A stretch of DNA of 21,614 nt. Origin: Akkermansia sp. Lineage in GTDB: Bacteria; Verrucomicrobiota; Verrucomicrobiia; Verrucomicrobiales; Akkermansiaceae. Below are positions 11,065-18,016 of this stretch, one piece after another (position 1 is the first letter of the stretch; each line of letters opens with the position of its first letter). The translations under genes were made by a program, and so were the position numbers. The stretch is from NCBI GenBank assembly GCA_020047775.1, contig JAIFNK010000043.1, forward strand, positions 1-21,614, given 5' to 3'. Under the pieces are notes generated by a model that was not told where the DNA came from, ran no database searches, and was given only the letters and a program-made list of their open reading frames with translations.

Positions 11065-11723
11065 TCAGGCAAGGAAGCGCTTGATCCAGTCGGCTTCTTC
11101 CAGCAGAAACTCACCTTCCCGCAAGTGCGCCTTCATCGGGTTCCGTCGGATATAGCGGGCCACGTTGACGAAGTGATCCCAGTCGCGGATCATCCTGTCG
11201 AAATAGTCCTTCTGCCAGAGAGGACCGGAGTCTTGTGTCTGCCGGTGGATTTTCACTGCGGAAAAACGTTTCCAACTGGCCACGATCCGGGCCAACGACT
11301 CCGACTCACCAAGGGTTAGAAGTAGGTGGACATGATTCGGCATGATCACCCATGCGTGCAGAAGATAGCGGCTTTGATCAAAATGGCGGAAGGCCCCGCC
11401 ACGATTCCGGCGTTTTCAGCATCGCGAAACAAGCAGGATCCGTGGCCTTGATCCAGATGATGATCGATCCGCGACGAGAAGTTCTTGTGGTATTCCGCTT
11501 CGGCCTCCGGAGACCATGGTTTTGGGTGATTCTGTATCCAATGATCCCGTTCCTGCTGCCACTGTCTGAGGAGATTCGCCGGTATCGAATCACCGAGCCG
11601 GAAGGTCAGGAAGTAGGTGGCCTGATCCTGCTGCCAGTGTGGCAGATGATTCTGGGTTTTGTGAATTTCGGCGAATTCATTCAGAAATTTCAGAACGAGA
11701 TAGGGCGATGGAATGGAATCCAT
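11065..11723 (-). pseudogene. REP-associated tyrosine transposase (RAYT), frameshifted
   Basis: Read from ATG at 11721-11723, the frame encodes an N-terminal RAYT-like half (HLPHWQQDQATYFLTFRLGD, later DHHLDQGHGSCLFRDAENAG). It leaves frame after codon 109 in a G4 run (plus-strand CCCC at 11394-11397). Adding one base there restores AFRHFDQSRYLLHAWVIM followed by MPNHVHLL, the HUH (His-x-His) metal-binding motif. After that come WQKDYFDRMIRD and VARYIRRNP, which hold the candidate catalytic tyrosine. The repaired protein would be about 219 residues, normal for the family. RAYTs are Y1 transposases thought to mobilise REP sequences, and this one is flanked on both sides by palindromic repeats. 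Alternatives to true inactivation are a sequencing error or programmed frameshifting. Confidence 0.8.
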
Positions 11724-11769
11724 AGGTGATGAGGAAGATGAGAATCCGATGAAGTTGTCGAGCATGAAA

Positions 11770-11879
11770 GGAGCGGCGGACTCCGTCTCCGCCGATGTCC
11801 ATGAAGTTGCCAATGAGTGATGGCGAAGCGCTTTCCATTGCCTTCTCATGAGCAGGGCGAATCCGAGTATCGCCCCTCC
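11770..11879 (+). repeat. Composite palindromic (REP-like) repeat, copy 3
   Basis: GGCGGA (11775-11780) pairs with TCCGCC (11788-11793). The core 11809-11879 then follows the same order as copies 1 and 2 and ends in the GGGCGA/TCGCCC hairpin. By eye it differs from copy 2 at about 9 of 71 core positions. It lies 47 bp upstream of the RAYT start codon, in the same orientation as the other copies. Confidence 0.75.
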
Positions 11880-11890
11880 GTTCATGAAGG

Positions 11891-11961
11891 GCCAATGAGT
11901 GATGGCGGAGCGCTTTTCATAGGCTTCCCATGGACAGGGCGAATCGGAGTGTCGCCCCTCC
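11891..11961 (+). repeat. Composite palindromic (REP-like) repeat, copy 4, lacking the first hairpin
   Basis: The core GCCAATGAGTGA through GCCCCTCC is present, with about 7 of 71 positions different from copy 2. The GGAGCGGCGGA hairpin is missing. It follows copy 3 after 11 bp. The 334-bp stretch 11724-12057 holds copies 3 and 4 and the truA terminator region; no gene was seen in it. A long minus-strand frame running through these repeats is only translated repeat. Confidence 0.7.
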
Positions 11962-12013
11962 TTGGTGAGCTCTTGCTCCGACATTTCGGAATCTAGGCTC
12001 AAGCGTGAATCCT

Positions 12014-12051
12014 AAAACCCGAGCGCCCCTCCATGAGCCTTTCGAGCGCTC
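12014..12051 (-). terminator. Possible intrinsic terminator of the ruvX-truA transcript
   Basis: On the minus strand, GAGCGC (from 12051) pairs with GCGCTC (ending at 12021) across a 19-base loop and is followed by GGGTTTTAGG. It lies just after the truA stop. The stem is short and the loop large, so confidence is moderate. Confidence 0.4.
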
Positions 12052-12057
12052 CAAGCT

Positions 12058-12816
12058 CTACGGATAGATCACCTGTTGCAGGAACAGTCCGTCAGCCGGG
12101 GCGCAGAGCGGGGATTTGCCTAACGGGAGTCCCGGTGGCTGGTCGAGCAGCGCGGCGAAATCATCCAGCCGGATCCTGCCTTGCGCGGCGTGCACGGCGC
12201 CGCCGGTGAGGAGGCGGACCATCTTGTAGAGGAATCCATCACCCCGGTAAGTGATCTGATAGCCGTCCTGCAGGGTGGTGAGTTCCACCGACTCGATCGT
12301 CCGGCACCAGTCGATGTCCGGGGTTTCATTGCCACGATAGGCGGCGAAGGCGTGGAAGTCGTGGCGGCCGATGAAAAGCGCGAGCGCGTCCCAGAGGACG
12401 TCGGCATCGAGCTGGCGCGGGAGGTGCCAGGCGAGCCCGGCCTTGAGCGGCGGCAGGACGGGATCGGTGCAGAGGTCGAAATGATAGATTTTCCCGATGG
12501 CGGAGAAGCGGCTGTGGAAATCCGCGGCGACTTCCTCGCAGGCCATGACCCGGATGGTGGCGGGCAGCTTGCAGTTGAGCGCGGGCACCCAGTTGAAGGG
12601 GTTCATGGAGATTTCCGGCGGGGCGTCGAAGTGGGCGATTTGTCCGAGCGCGTGCACGCCGGTGTCGGTGCGGCCGGAGCCGTGGAGGCGCACCGGTTGT
12701 TTCGCGACTTCCGCCATCGCGGCCTGGACGATGTCCTGCACGGTGTTGCCACAAACCTGCGATTGCCAGCCGTTGTAAGGGCGGCCGTCGTAGGCGATTG
12801 TTAGTTTGAGGCGCAT
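12058..12816 (-). CDS. truA: tRNA pseudouridine(38-40) synthase
   Basis: The 252-residue protein modifies U38-U40 in the tRNA anticodon arm. It opens with the family motif LTIAYDGRPYNGWQSQ and contains GSGRTDTGVHALGQ, whose Asp51 is the catalytic nucleophile. Later blocks such as FHSRFSAIGKIYHF and GDGFLYKMVRLLTGG are also typical. The length is close to that of other TruA proteins (about 245-270). Its ATG (12814-12816) directly abuts the ruvX stop codon (TAGATG), so the two genes are almost certainly co-transcribed, probably with reinitiation or translational coupling. Confidence 0.97.
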   Translation of the reverse strand: MRLKLTIAYDGRPYNGWQSQVCGNTVQDIVQAAMAEVAKQPVRLHGSGRTDTGVHALGQIAHFDAPPEISMNPFNWVPALNCKLPATIRVMACEEVAADFHSRFSAIGKIYHFDLCTDPVLPPLKAGLAWHLPRQLDADVLWDALALFIGRHDFHAFAAYRGNETPDIDWCRTIESVELTTLQDGYQITYRGDGFLYKMVRLLTGGAVHAAQGRIRLDDFAALLDQPPGLPLGKSPLCAPADGLFLQQVIYP

Positions 12817-13275
12817 CTATTCAATTTCCCCCATCCACAGGTTGAGGATTTCCACGGCGGCGGCCTGGTCGATGATGGCTTTTTGTTGGCGGGCGTTGCG
12901 GCCGGCTTCGCGGAGCTTGGAGGCGGCGGTGGAGGTGGTTAGCGTTTCATCGACGAAGACCAGGGGAATGGTCGGGATGCGTTCGCGGAGCAGGCCGGCG
13001 AAGGCGCGGACCTTGGCGGCGGAGCTTCCTTCGCTGCCGTCCATGCGGATGGGCAGGCCGACGACGAGGGTGTGGGTCTGCCGGGCTTCCGCAAGCCGGG
13101 CGATGCGCTCGATGGCGTCGCCCTTGCTTTGGTCGATGGTTTCCACCGGATGCGCGAGGATGCCGAAGTCGTCGGTCGCGGCGACGCCGATGCGGGCGTC
13201 ACCGTAGTCGATGCCGAGGGCGGGGTGGGGGGAGTTGGTGAGTTGGGCGTTGATTGCGGAGATGAATGAATGAAT
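12817..13275 (-). CDS. ruvX: Putative pre-16S rRNA nuclease / Holliday junction resolvase-like protein RuvX (YqgF)
   Basis: The first ATG in frame (13144-13146, METIDQ) gives only 109 residues and loses the essential N-terminus. Upstream in the same open frame the family motif ALGIDYGDARIGVAATDD is intact, with the catalytic Asp of GIDYGD at 13207-13209. The downstream motifs VVGLPIRMDGSEG and FVDETLTTSTAA are also present. The frame is open back to a TAG at 13318-13320, yet holds no ATG, GTG, TTG or CTG between that stop and the motif. Candidate starts are ATT (13273-13275, used here, 152 residues) or ATC (13261-13263, 13252-13254). RuvX is thought to act in 16S rRNA 5'-end processing. The gene overlaps a CATT tetranucleotide repeat near the presumed start. 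It lies between manC and truA. Confidence 0.85.
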   Translation of the reverse strand: MHSFISAINAQLTNSPHPALGIDYGDARIGVAATDDFGILAHPVETIDQSKGDAIERIARLAEARQTHTLVVGLPIRMDGSEGSSAAKVRAFAGLLRERIPTIPLVFVDETLTTSTAASKLREAGRNARQQKAIIDQAAAVEILNLWMGEIE

Positions 13276-13281
13276 GAAAGC

Positions 13282-13295
13282 CGGGATAAATCCCG
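13282..13295. repeat. Small hairpin between manC and ruvX
   Basis: CGGGA-TAAA-TCCCG forms a 5-bp stem with a four-base loop, 11 bp after the manC stop in the direction of transcription. There is no T-run. It may be another short intergenic repeat or a weak attenuator upstream of the unusual ruvX start. Confidence 0.45.
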
Positions 13296-13306
13296 CGGTC
13301 CGGTTT

Positions 13307-14389
13307 TCAGAGCAGCTCTACCGGGAGGATGTCGGAGAGTTTTTTGATGGAGTCGGCTTGGTGGCGGTTGGCGATGAGCAGGGCGTCCGGGGTTTGCACG
13401 ATGATCAGGTCGTCCACGCCGAGCAGGGCGATGCGGGTGCCGGGGCGGGCGTTGAAGATGATGTTGTTCTGTGAATCGAGCTCGCTGATCGGTTCGTTGG
13501 CGCGGTTTTCCTCACCGAATTTTTCGAGATACTTGGCGATGGAGATCCACGAGCCGACGTCGTCCCAGTCGAAGGTCGCCTCGATGTTGAAAACGCGGTC
13601 GGCGCTTTCCATCAGGGCGTAGTCGATGGAGATCGGAGTGAGTTCGGGAAACCGCGAGTTGACGGTGGCGAGGATGTCCTTGGAATCGCGGAGCTCGGAA
13701 ATGAAGCCGCCGAGTTCCGGCGCGTGGGCGTCGAGCTGCCGGATCACGGTGGGCAGCGACCAGACGAACATGCCCGCATTCCAGGAGAATCCGCCTTGGG
13801 CGAGGAATTGCCCGGCGAGCTCGGCGCTGGGTTTTTCCCGGAAGCGTTTCACCTCGAAGGGCGGATGGGCGCACTCGAGGCCGGGGATGGATGCGGGGTC
13901 GCCGCGCTCGATGTAGCCGTAGGACGGGCAGGCCCAGGTCGGGCGGAGGCCGATGGTGACGAGCCCGTCGGATTTCCCGGCGGTGGCCAGGGCATCGCGC
14001 ATGACGGCGTGATAGGCGGCGGTGTCCTGGATCAGCTGGTCGGAGGGCAGCACCATCATCACGGCGTCCGGGTTGCGCGCGGCGATCAGGCCGATGCCGA
14101 GAGCCACGGCGGGAGCGGTGTCGCGCTTGGCGGGCTCGGCGAAAATATTTTCCGCGGGAAGCATGGTGGCCAGTTCCCGGACGGCGTCCACTTGCAGGGA
14201 ATTGGTGAGGATGAGGATGTTTTCGAAAGGAACCAGGCCTTCAAGACGCTTGATCGTCTGTTCAAGCAGCGTTCCGGTGCCGAACAGATCGAGAAGCTGC
14301 TTGGGCTTGTTGTTGCGGCTGAGCGGCCAGAAGCGGGTGCCGGAGCCTCCGGCGAGAATCAGGGCGTAGGTGTTTTCGAGGGCGGGCAT
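13307..14389 (-). CDS. manC: Mannose-1-phosphate guanylyltransferase
   Basis: This 360-residue nucleotidyltransferase should make GDP-mannose from mannose-1-phosphate and GTP for glycan synthesis. It begins with the diagnostic LAGGSGTRFWPLSR signature (residues 12-25) followed by KPKQ, and then carries LPSDQLI, RFREKP and NAGMFVW. It stops after the nucleotidyltransferase fold plus a short beta-helix tail, without the C-terminal phosphomannose isomerase domain of bifunctional ManC/AlgA enzymes. It is the first gene of a minus-strand group with ruvX and truA (gap of about 30 bp) and is divergent from the DUF1080 gene. No Shine-Dalgarno sequence precedes the ATG. Confidence 0.92.
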   Translation of the reverse strand: MPALENTYALILAGGSGTRFWPLSRNNKPKQLLDLFGTGTLLEQTIKRLEGLVPFENILILTNSLQVDAVRELATMLPAENIFAEPAKRDTAPAVALGIGLIAARNPDAVMMVLPSDQLIQDTAAYHAVMRDALATAGKSDGLVTIGLRPTWACPSYGYIERGDPASIPGLECAHPPFEVKRFREKPSAELAGQFLAQGGFSWNAGMFVWSLPTVIRQLDAHAPELGGFISELRDSKDILATVNSRFPELTPISIDYALMESADRVFNIEATFDWDDVGSWISIAKYLEKFGEENRANEPISELDSQNNIIFNARPGTRIALLGVDDLIIVQTPDALLIANRHQADSIKKLSDILPVELL

Positions 14390-14505
14390 GTCACCGGCAG
14401 GCTTGCCTAAAGGTCAGGGCTGGAAAAGCGGGAATCTCGGAAATGTGCGTTCCCATCGCCGGAAAGCGAACTCGCCGGGGCGGGGGATTCGTCTAGCCTC
14501 GCCCC

Positions 14506-15210
14506 ATGAGTGTCAAAACCGTCCTGCTGGGATTCCTTCTATTTCAAAGCTTTCCGGTATCCGGTGTCGAACTCCCGGACCCGGAGGCGGGCTTTGAATC
14601 GATCTTCGACGGCACGCTCAAGAACTGGGACGGCGACCCGGTTTACTGGAAGGCTGAAAGCGGAACCCTGGTGGGCGAAGTTCGGCCTGACACCCTGCTC
14701 AAACGGAATTCCTTCATCATCTGGCGCGGCGGCGAGTTCGCCGACTTCGAGCTGAAACTGGAATACCGCGTTTCCGCCGCAGGCAACAGCGGCATCAACT
14801 ACCGGAGCATCGAGGTCCCGGGCGTGAAATGGGCGATGCAGGGCTATCAGGATGACATCGACGGCAAGGACCAGTGGAGCGGCCAGAATTACGAGGAACG
14901 GGGGCGGACTTTCCTCGCCTATCGGGGGCAAAGTGTCCTGCTCATGCCCGGAAAAGCACCTGAAATCACCAGGGAACTGGGCGACCGCGCGGAACTGCAG
15001 AAAAAGGTGCTTAAAAACGACTGGAACCAGGTTCACATCATCGCCCGCGGAAATCTGTTACAGCATTTCACCAACGGGGTGCTCATGTCGAAGGTGCGCG
15101 ACGAGGATCCGGAAAGACGCCGGTCGAGCGGAATGTTAGGCGTACAGGTCCATGTCGGGCCGCCGATGAGGATCGAGTTCCGGAACATCCGGGTGAAACT
15201 CCTGAAATAA
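14506..15210 (+). CDS. Exported DUF1080 protein (3-keto-disaccharide hydrolase-like)
   Basis: This 234-residue protein has a signal peptide (MSVKTVLLGFLLFQSFPVSG) and a DUF1080 concanavalin-like beta-sandwich. Typical blocks are ESIFDGTLKNWDGDPVYWKA, GTLVGE, DFELKLEYRVSAAGNSGINY, WNQVHIIARGN and a C-terminal IEFRNIRVKLL. DUF1080 proteins are expanded in Verrucomicrobiota and Planctomycetota; some cleave 3-keto-glycosides, but the substrate here is unknown. It is divergent from manC and converges on a small lipoprotein gene. A possible -10-like TAGCCT lies about 10 bp before the ATG, which would leave almost no leader. Confidence 0.88.
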   Translation: MSVKTVLLGFLLFQSFPVSGVELPDPEAGFESIFDGTLKNWDGDPVYWKAESGTLVGEVRPDTLLKRNSFIIWRGGEFADFELKLEYRVSAAGNSGINYRSIEVPGVKWAMQGYQDDIDGKDQWSGQNYEERGRTFLAYRGQSVLLMPGKAPEITRELGDRAELQKKVLKNDWNQVHIIARGNLLQHFTNGVLMSKVRDEDPERRRSSGMLGVQVHVGPPMRIEFRNIRVKLLK

Positions 15211-15217
15211 CAAATCA

Positions 15218-15246
15218 ACCTGCCGGACCGCGGGTGCCCGGCAGGT
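15218..15246. terminator. Bidirectional terminator hairpin
   Basis: ACCTGCCGG (15218-15226) pairs perfectly with CCGGCAGGT (15238-15246) around an 11-base loop. It sits between the convergent DUF1080 and lipoprotein genes, 7 bp after each stop codon. In the minus direction it is followed by a T-rich stretch (TGATTTGTTATTTC), so it most likely ends both transcripts. Confidence 0.7.
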
Positions 15247-15253
15247 CGGTAGG

Positions 15254-15448
15254 TTACTTGCTTAGGGCTTTGTCGATCTTTTCACCCGCTTTTTCGACCG
15301 GTCCTTTCGGATCGACCGCGTCCTTCACGTCTTCAACCGCCTTGTCCATGCTTTCACCGACTTTTTCGGCAGGGCCTTTTTCACGGCAGGAAACCACGGA
15401 GGCGATGAAAGGAAAGATACACAGGGATAACAGCAATGACGGTTTCAT
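15254..15448 (-). CDS. Small lipoprotein with internal repeat
   Basis: This 64-residue protein has a lipoprotein signal ending in the lipobox-like VVSC, with Cys21 as the lipid anchor. The mature part consists of two similar charged amphipathic segments, GPAEKVGESMDKAVEDV and GPVEKAGEKIDKALSK, separated by KDAVDPK. It is probably anchored at a membrane surface and helical. No enzymatic motif is present and the family was not identified. The 248 bp upstream (15449-15696) contain only a small ACCGG-CATCA-CCGGT hairpin (15534-15548) and no other gene. Confidence 0.75.
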   Translation of the reverse strand: MKPSLLLSLCIFPFIASVVSCREKGPAEKVGESMDKAVEDVKDAVDPKGPVEKAGEKIDKALSK

Positions 15449-15696
15449 GATTCAGGTCTAAGGGTTGAGCGGTCGCCTCCAAGAAGTTGTTTGGCGACAT
15501 GAGGAAGCAGTCGCACACTTTCGGGAGATTGCTACCGGCATCACCGGTAAATCCCATCTAACTGACGAAACGTGCAAAACGCCCCGATAGGAACCCGGAG
15601 ATATTGGGGGCGATCAGATTTGTCCCAACCGCACCCGCAAAATCCAGGCCTGCGTGGCGATGCCGGGGTTAGCGTGCCTGCCCCGCGGCCATCGGA

Positions 15697-15990
15697 TCAA
15701 CGGTACTTGCGCGGAGCGGGAGGGGGAATAGGAGGGGGACCGCCGCGGTAATAGCGGTTATTATAATAATTACGGTTATAATAATTATCGTGACGATTAT
15801 TATGATTTTTTGCAGCCGCGTAGCCAATCACGCCTGCGGCGGCGGCTCCTGCGACAGCGAGTGCCGGATCCACGGATTGCACGGGGCGTCCATAGGCGTC
15901 GTAAGTGGTCATGCAGCTGACCCCGGAACCCATACTCGCGGCTAGTAAGACGCCCGTAATCAGGCGCGTGATGATGTGTTTTTTTGTCAT
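15697..15990 (-). CDS. Glycine-zipper-like lipoprotein, paralogue A (Asn/Tyr/Pro-rich tail)
   Basis: The 97-residue protein starts at ATG 15988-15990. The frame stays open upstream, but that extension overlaps paralogue B and has no family likeness, so it is not used. A lipoprotein signal ends in GVSC (Cys26). Then follow MTTYDAYGRPVQSVDPALA and a glycine/alanine-rich helix (VAGAAAAGVIGYAAA) that could insert in a membrane or pack as a glycine zipper. The tail is rich in Asn, Tyr and Arg, encoded by an AT-rich repetitive stretch (15755-15805), and ends in proline-rich PPPIPPPAPRKYR. It lies 68 bp from its paralogue on the same strand, a tandem duplication. Confidence 0.75.
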   Translation of the reverse strand: MTKKHIITRLITGVLLAASMGSGVSCMTTYDAYGRPVQSVDPALAVAGAAAAGVIGYAAAKNHNNRHDNYYNRNYYNNRYYRGGPPPIPPPAPRKYR

Positions 15991-16058
15991 GACGGTATAG
16001 AGAATACTTTGACCCGCTGGTAAGCAACCCGCATTTGGAAAATTTCGTGTGGGTCTGT

Positions 16059-16328
16059 TCAGTAGCAGTGAGGGTGTCCGCGACGGTAGTAGGCGCCGCC
16101 GCGACCATAATACCCGCCCCCGCGGTAATGGCCGTGGTCGTGGCTGTTCGCGGCGGCGTAACCGATCAGTCCGGCTGCGGCCACGCCGGCCAACGCCAGT
16201 CCGGGGTCCACGGTCTGCACCTGCCGGCCGTAAGCATCGTAAGTGGTCACGCAGCTGACACTGGACATGATGAAAGCAGCCAGGAGTGACAGAGCCGACC
16301 AACGGAGGAAGGATGAGGTGGTTTTCAT
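16059..16328 (-). CDS. Glycine-zipper-like lipoprotein, paralogue B (Gly/Tyr/His-rich tail)
   Basis: The 89-residue protein has a lipoprotein signal ending in SVSC (Cys26), then VTTYDAYGRQVQTVDPGLA and ALAGVAAAGLIGYAAA, nearly the same as paralogue A through residue ~60. Its tail differs, being rich in Gly, Tyr and His (YRGGGYYGRGGAYYRRG) and ending HPHCY. Both genes point the same way. The intervening 68 bp may hold a promoter for paralogue A, or the two may be co-transcribed. The cell-envelope role is inferred from the signal only; function is unknown. Confidence 0.8.
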   Translation of the reverse strand: MKTTSSFLRWSALSLLAAFIMSSVSCVTTYDAYGRQVQTVDPGLALAGVAAAGLIGYAAANSHDHGHYRGGGYYGRGGAYYRRGHPHCY

Positions 16329-16372
16329 ACCCGGAGAGACGTTGATAAACCGGCGATATTCATTCGATTTTC

Positions 16373-16398
16373 AAAAAAGATCCGGGCAGGAGACCCGG
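16373..16398 (-). terminator. Intrinsic terminator of the AMP-dependent synthetase gene
   Basis: On the minus strand, CCGGG pairs with CCCGG around TCTCCTG directly after the stop codon, followed by ATC and six Ts. This is a classical Rho-independent terminator. It also separates the synthetase transcript from the lipoprotein genes downstream. Confidence 0.8.
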
Positions 16399-16399
16399 G

Positions 16400-17863
16400 T
16401 CAAACCCGCCGGATTTTGCCGCTTTCGGTGAGTGGCAGCCTGTCAACAAACCTTGCCCTGACCGGCACCTTGTAGGCCGAGAGGGATTGGCGGCACCAGC
16501 GGATCAACTCGCGGGATGTCAGGTTTGCGCCCGGATGCAAGATGACCTCCACGACGGGAACGGTGCCCAGCACGGTGTGCGGTAAGCCAATGACGCGGCA
16601 CCGGCGCACCGGAGGCAGGCTTTCGATCACCGTCTCGACCTCCTCCGGGAAAACCTTCATGCCATTCACGTTGAGGACGCTTTTTTTGCGGCCGCGGAGG
16701 AAGAAGCGTCCTGCGGCGTCGGTTTCGGCCAGATCGCCGGTTGCGAACCAGCCATCCACGCAGATTTCATCGACGGGCTGCCAAGGCGAGAGATAGGCGT
16801 CGAACATTCCGGGCCCTTTGACCCACAGTTCGCCCACCAAGCCTGTGGCCATCGGTCGCCCTTCTTCATTGCGGAGCTCCACGTCGAACGCGGGCAACGG
16901 CCGCCCCACGGCAGTCGGGCAATCGCGCGCGCCGCAGGTATTAAGCAGTGGCAGGCCGATTTCGATGATGCCCAATCCCTGGACGAGCGACTTCTCGAAG
17001 CGGGTGCGGAAATCCTTCGCCACCTGTGCCGGCAAGGGGGCAGCGGTGCTGACCGCCAGGCGGAGTTCCGGCCAAGTGAAGTCGCCGGGATCCACCGCCA
17101 GTTGGGCGAAATGGAAGGGAGCGCCGTAAATCACGGTGGCCCGCGTGGCCTTGGCGCATTCCAGGATCTGTTCCGCGAGATGCGAGGTGCCGATCACGGT
17201 GCAGGCCCCGTGGTAAAGATAAAGTATGATGGACACCGCGAAGTGGTGGGCCATCGGCAACATCCACAGGACCCGGTCGCCGGGGCCGATTTCGAGCGCC
17301 TCATTCGCCGCGGTGATCCGCTCGCGCAGCTTGCGGTGGCTCAGGACAATGCCCTTGCTTTTGCCCGTGGTGCCGGAGCTGAAGCGGATGAACGCCGGGT
17401 CCAGCGCGGTGAATTCCGCCTCCTGATCGATGCCCCGTGATGCCAGCGGCACCCACGCCGCGCCGGTGGATTTTTCGGGTTGGCCGGTTGAGATTCCCGG
17501 TCCACTGGCGCGGCGGTCGAGGATCATGCCGCACAATCCGGTGCGCTCGATGATTTCCAGGCGCTCAGGTTCGGTCAGCTCGTCGGCCAGGGGCACCAGG
17601 CATCCGCCGGCTTTGAGAATCGCCAGTGCGAGAATGATGTAATCCACGCCGTTTCGGCAAGCGAGGCCGACACGGGGCACGCCGTTCCGATGGAACCCCG
17701 GGCATTTTTCCAGCCACGCCGCGACTTCGGCGACGCGCACGAGCAATCCACCGAAGCTGAGCGTGACCCCGTCGGCCATCAGCGCTGGATGCTCCGCCGA
17801 AGCCCGCAGGGCGATTTGATCCACAATGTTCACGTCCGGCGGTCGTAGCCTTTTAATTGCCAA
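16400..17863 (-). CDS. AMP-dependent synthetase/ligase (acyl-CoA synthetase-like)
   Basis: This member of the adenylate-forming superfamily would activate a carboxylic acid as an acyl-AMP and probably transfer it to CoA or a carrier. The N-terminal domain carries the P-loop-like FSSGTTGKSKGIVLSH. The hinge region shows GWFATGDLAETDAAGRFFLRGRKKS, and the C-terminal subdomain ends with the catalytic lysine motif ESGKIRR. At 487 residues it is somewhat shorter than most acyl-CoA synthetases, and the substrate cannot be deduced. The longest frame starts at TTG (17861-17863); a GTG ten codons downstream (17831-17833) gives MNIVDQIALRAS and is an equally good start. It lies downstream of the LysR gene on the same strand, and a terminator directly follows. 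Confidence 0.88.
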   Translation of the reverse strand: MAIKRLRPPDVNIVDQIALRASAEHPALMADGVTLSFGGLLVRVAEVAAWLEKCPGFHRNGVPRVGLACRNGVDYIILALAILKAGGCLVPLADELTEPERLEIIERTGLCGMILDRRASGPGISTGQPEKSTGAAWVPLASRGIDQEAEFTALDPAFIRFSSGTTGKSKGIVLSHRKLRERITAANEALEIGPGDRVLWMLPMAHHFAVSIILYLYHGACTVIGTSHLAEQILECAKATRATVIYGAPFHFAQLAVDPGDFTWPELRLAVSTAAPLPAQVAKDFRTRFEKSLVQGLGIIEIGLPLLNTCGARDCPTAVGRPLPAFDVELRNEEGRPMATGLVGELWVKGPGMFDAYLSPWQPVDEICVDGWFATGDLAETDAAGRFFLRGRKKSVLNVNGMKVFPEEVETVIESLPPVRRCRVIGLPHTVLGTVPVVEVILHPGANLTSRELIRWCRQSLSAYKVPVRARFVDRLPLTESGKIRRV

Positions 17864-17959
17864 GCGACAAGAGTTTCAAATTCCGCCAGTCAGCGGGTTC
17901 CGGAAAACCGCCAAATGACGGTCCACCGATCTGCCTTGGGCATCGGGGAGCGGGCGTGG

Positions 17960-17976
17960 CGCCCAATGCTGTCAGT
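17960..17976. repeat. Dispersed 17-mer, copy 2
   Basis: CGCCCAATGCTGTCAGT is identical to 5895-5911. Here it is followed by an AT-rich near-palindrome (TTAAGAATTTTTAA) and AACCGCAGATGAACG, just after the 3' end of the LysR gene. The 153-bp gap between the synthetase and the LysR gene is mostly this repeat-like material; no gene was seen. Confidence 0.6.
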
Positions 17977-18016
17977 TTAAGAATTTTTAACCGCAGATGA
18001 ACGATGCACGCCTGGA

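Noticed and set aside
10858..11961. CRISPR array
   Set aside because: There are only four long, palindromic, unevenly spaced repeats with no uniform unique spacers and no cas genes; the transposase context explains them better.
11724..12002. N-terminal extension of the transposase frame to 12002
   Set aside because: The extra residues are only a translation of palindromic repeat copies 3 and 4; family similarity begins near the ATG at 11723.
12817..13146. 109-residue ruvX starting at the first ATG
   Set aside because: It would lack the GIDYGD active-site motif, which is intact in the same frame just upstream.
15991..16302. Upstream part of a 201-residue frame containing lipoprotein paralogue A
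   Set aside because: It overlaps paralogue B in another frame and lacks similarity; the lipoprotein signal begins at the internal ATG 15990.
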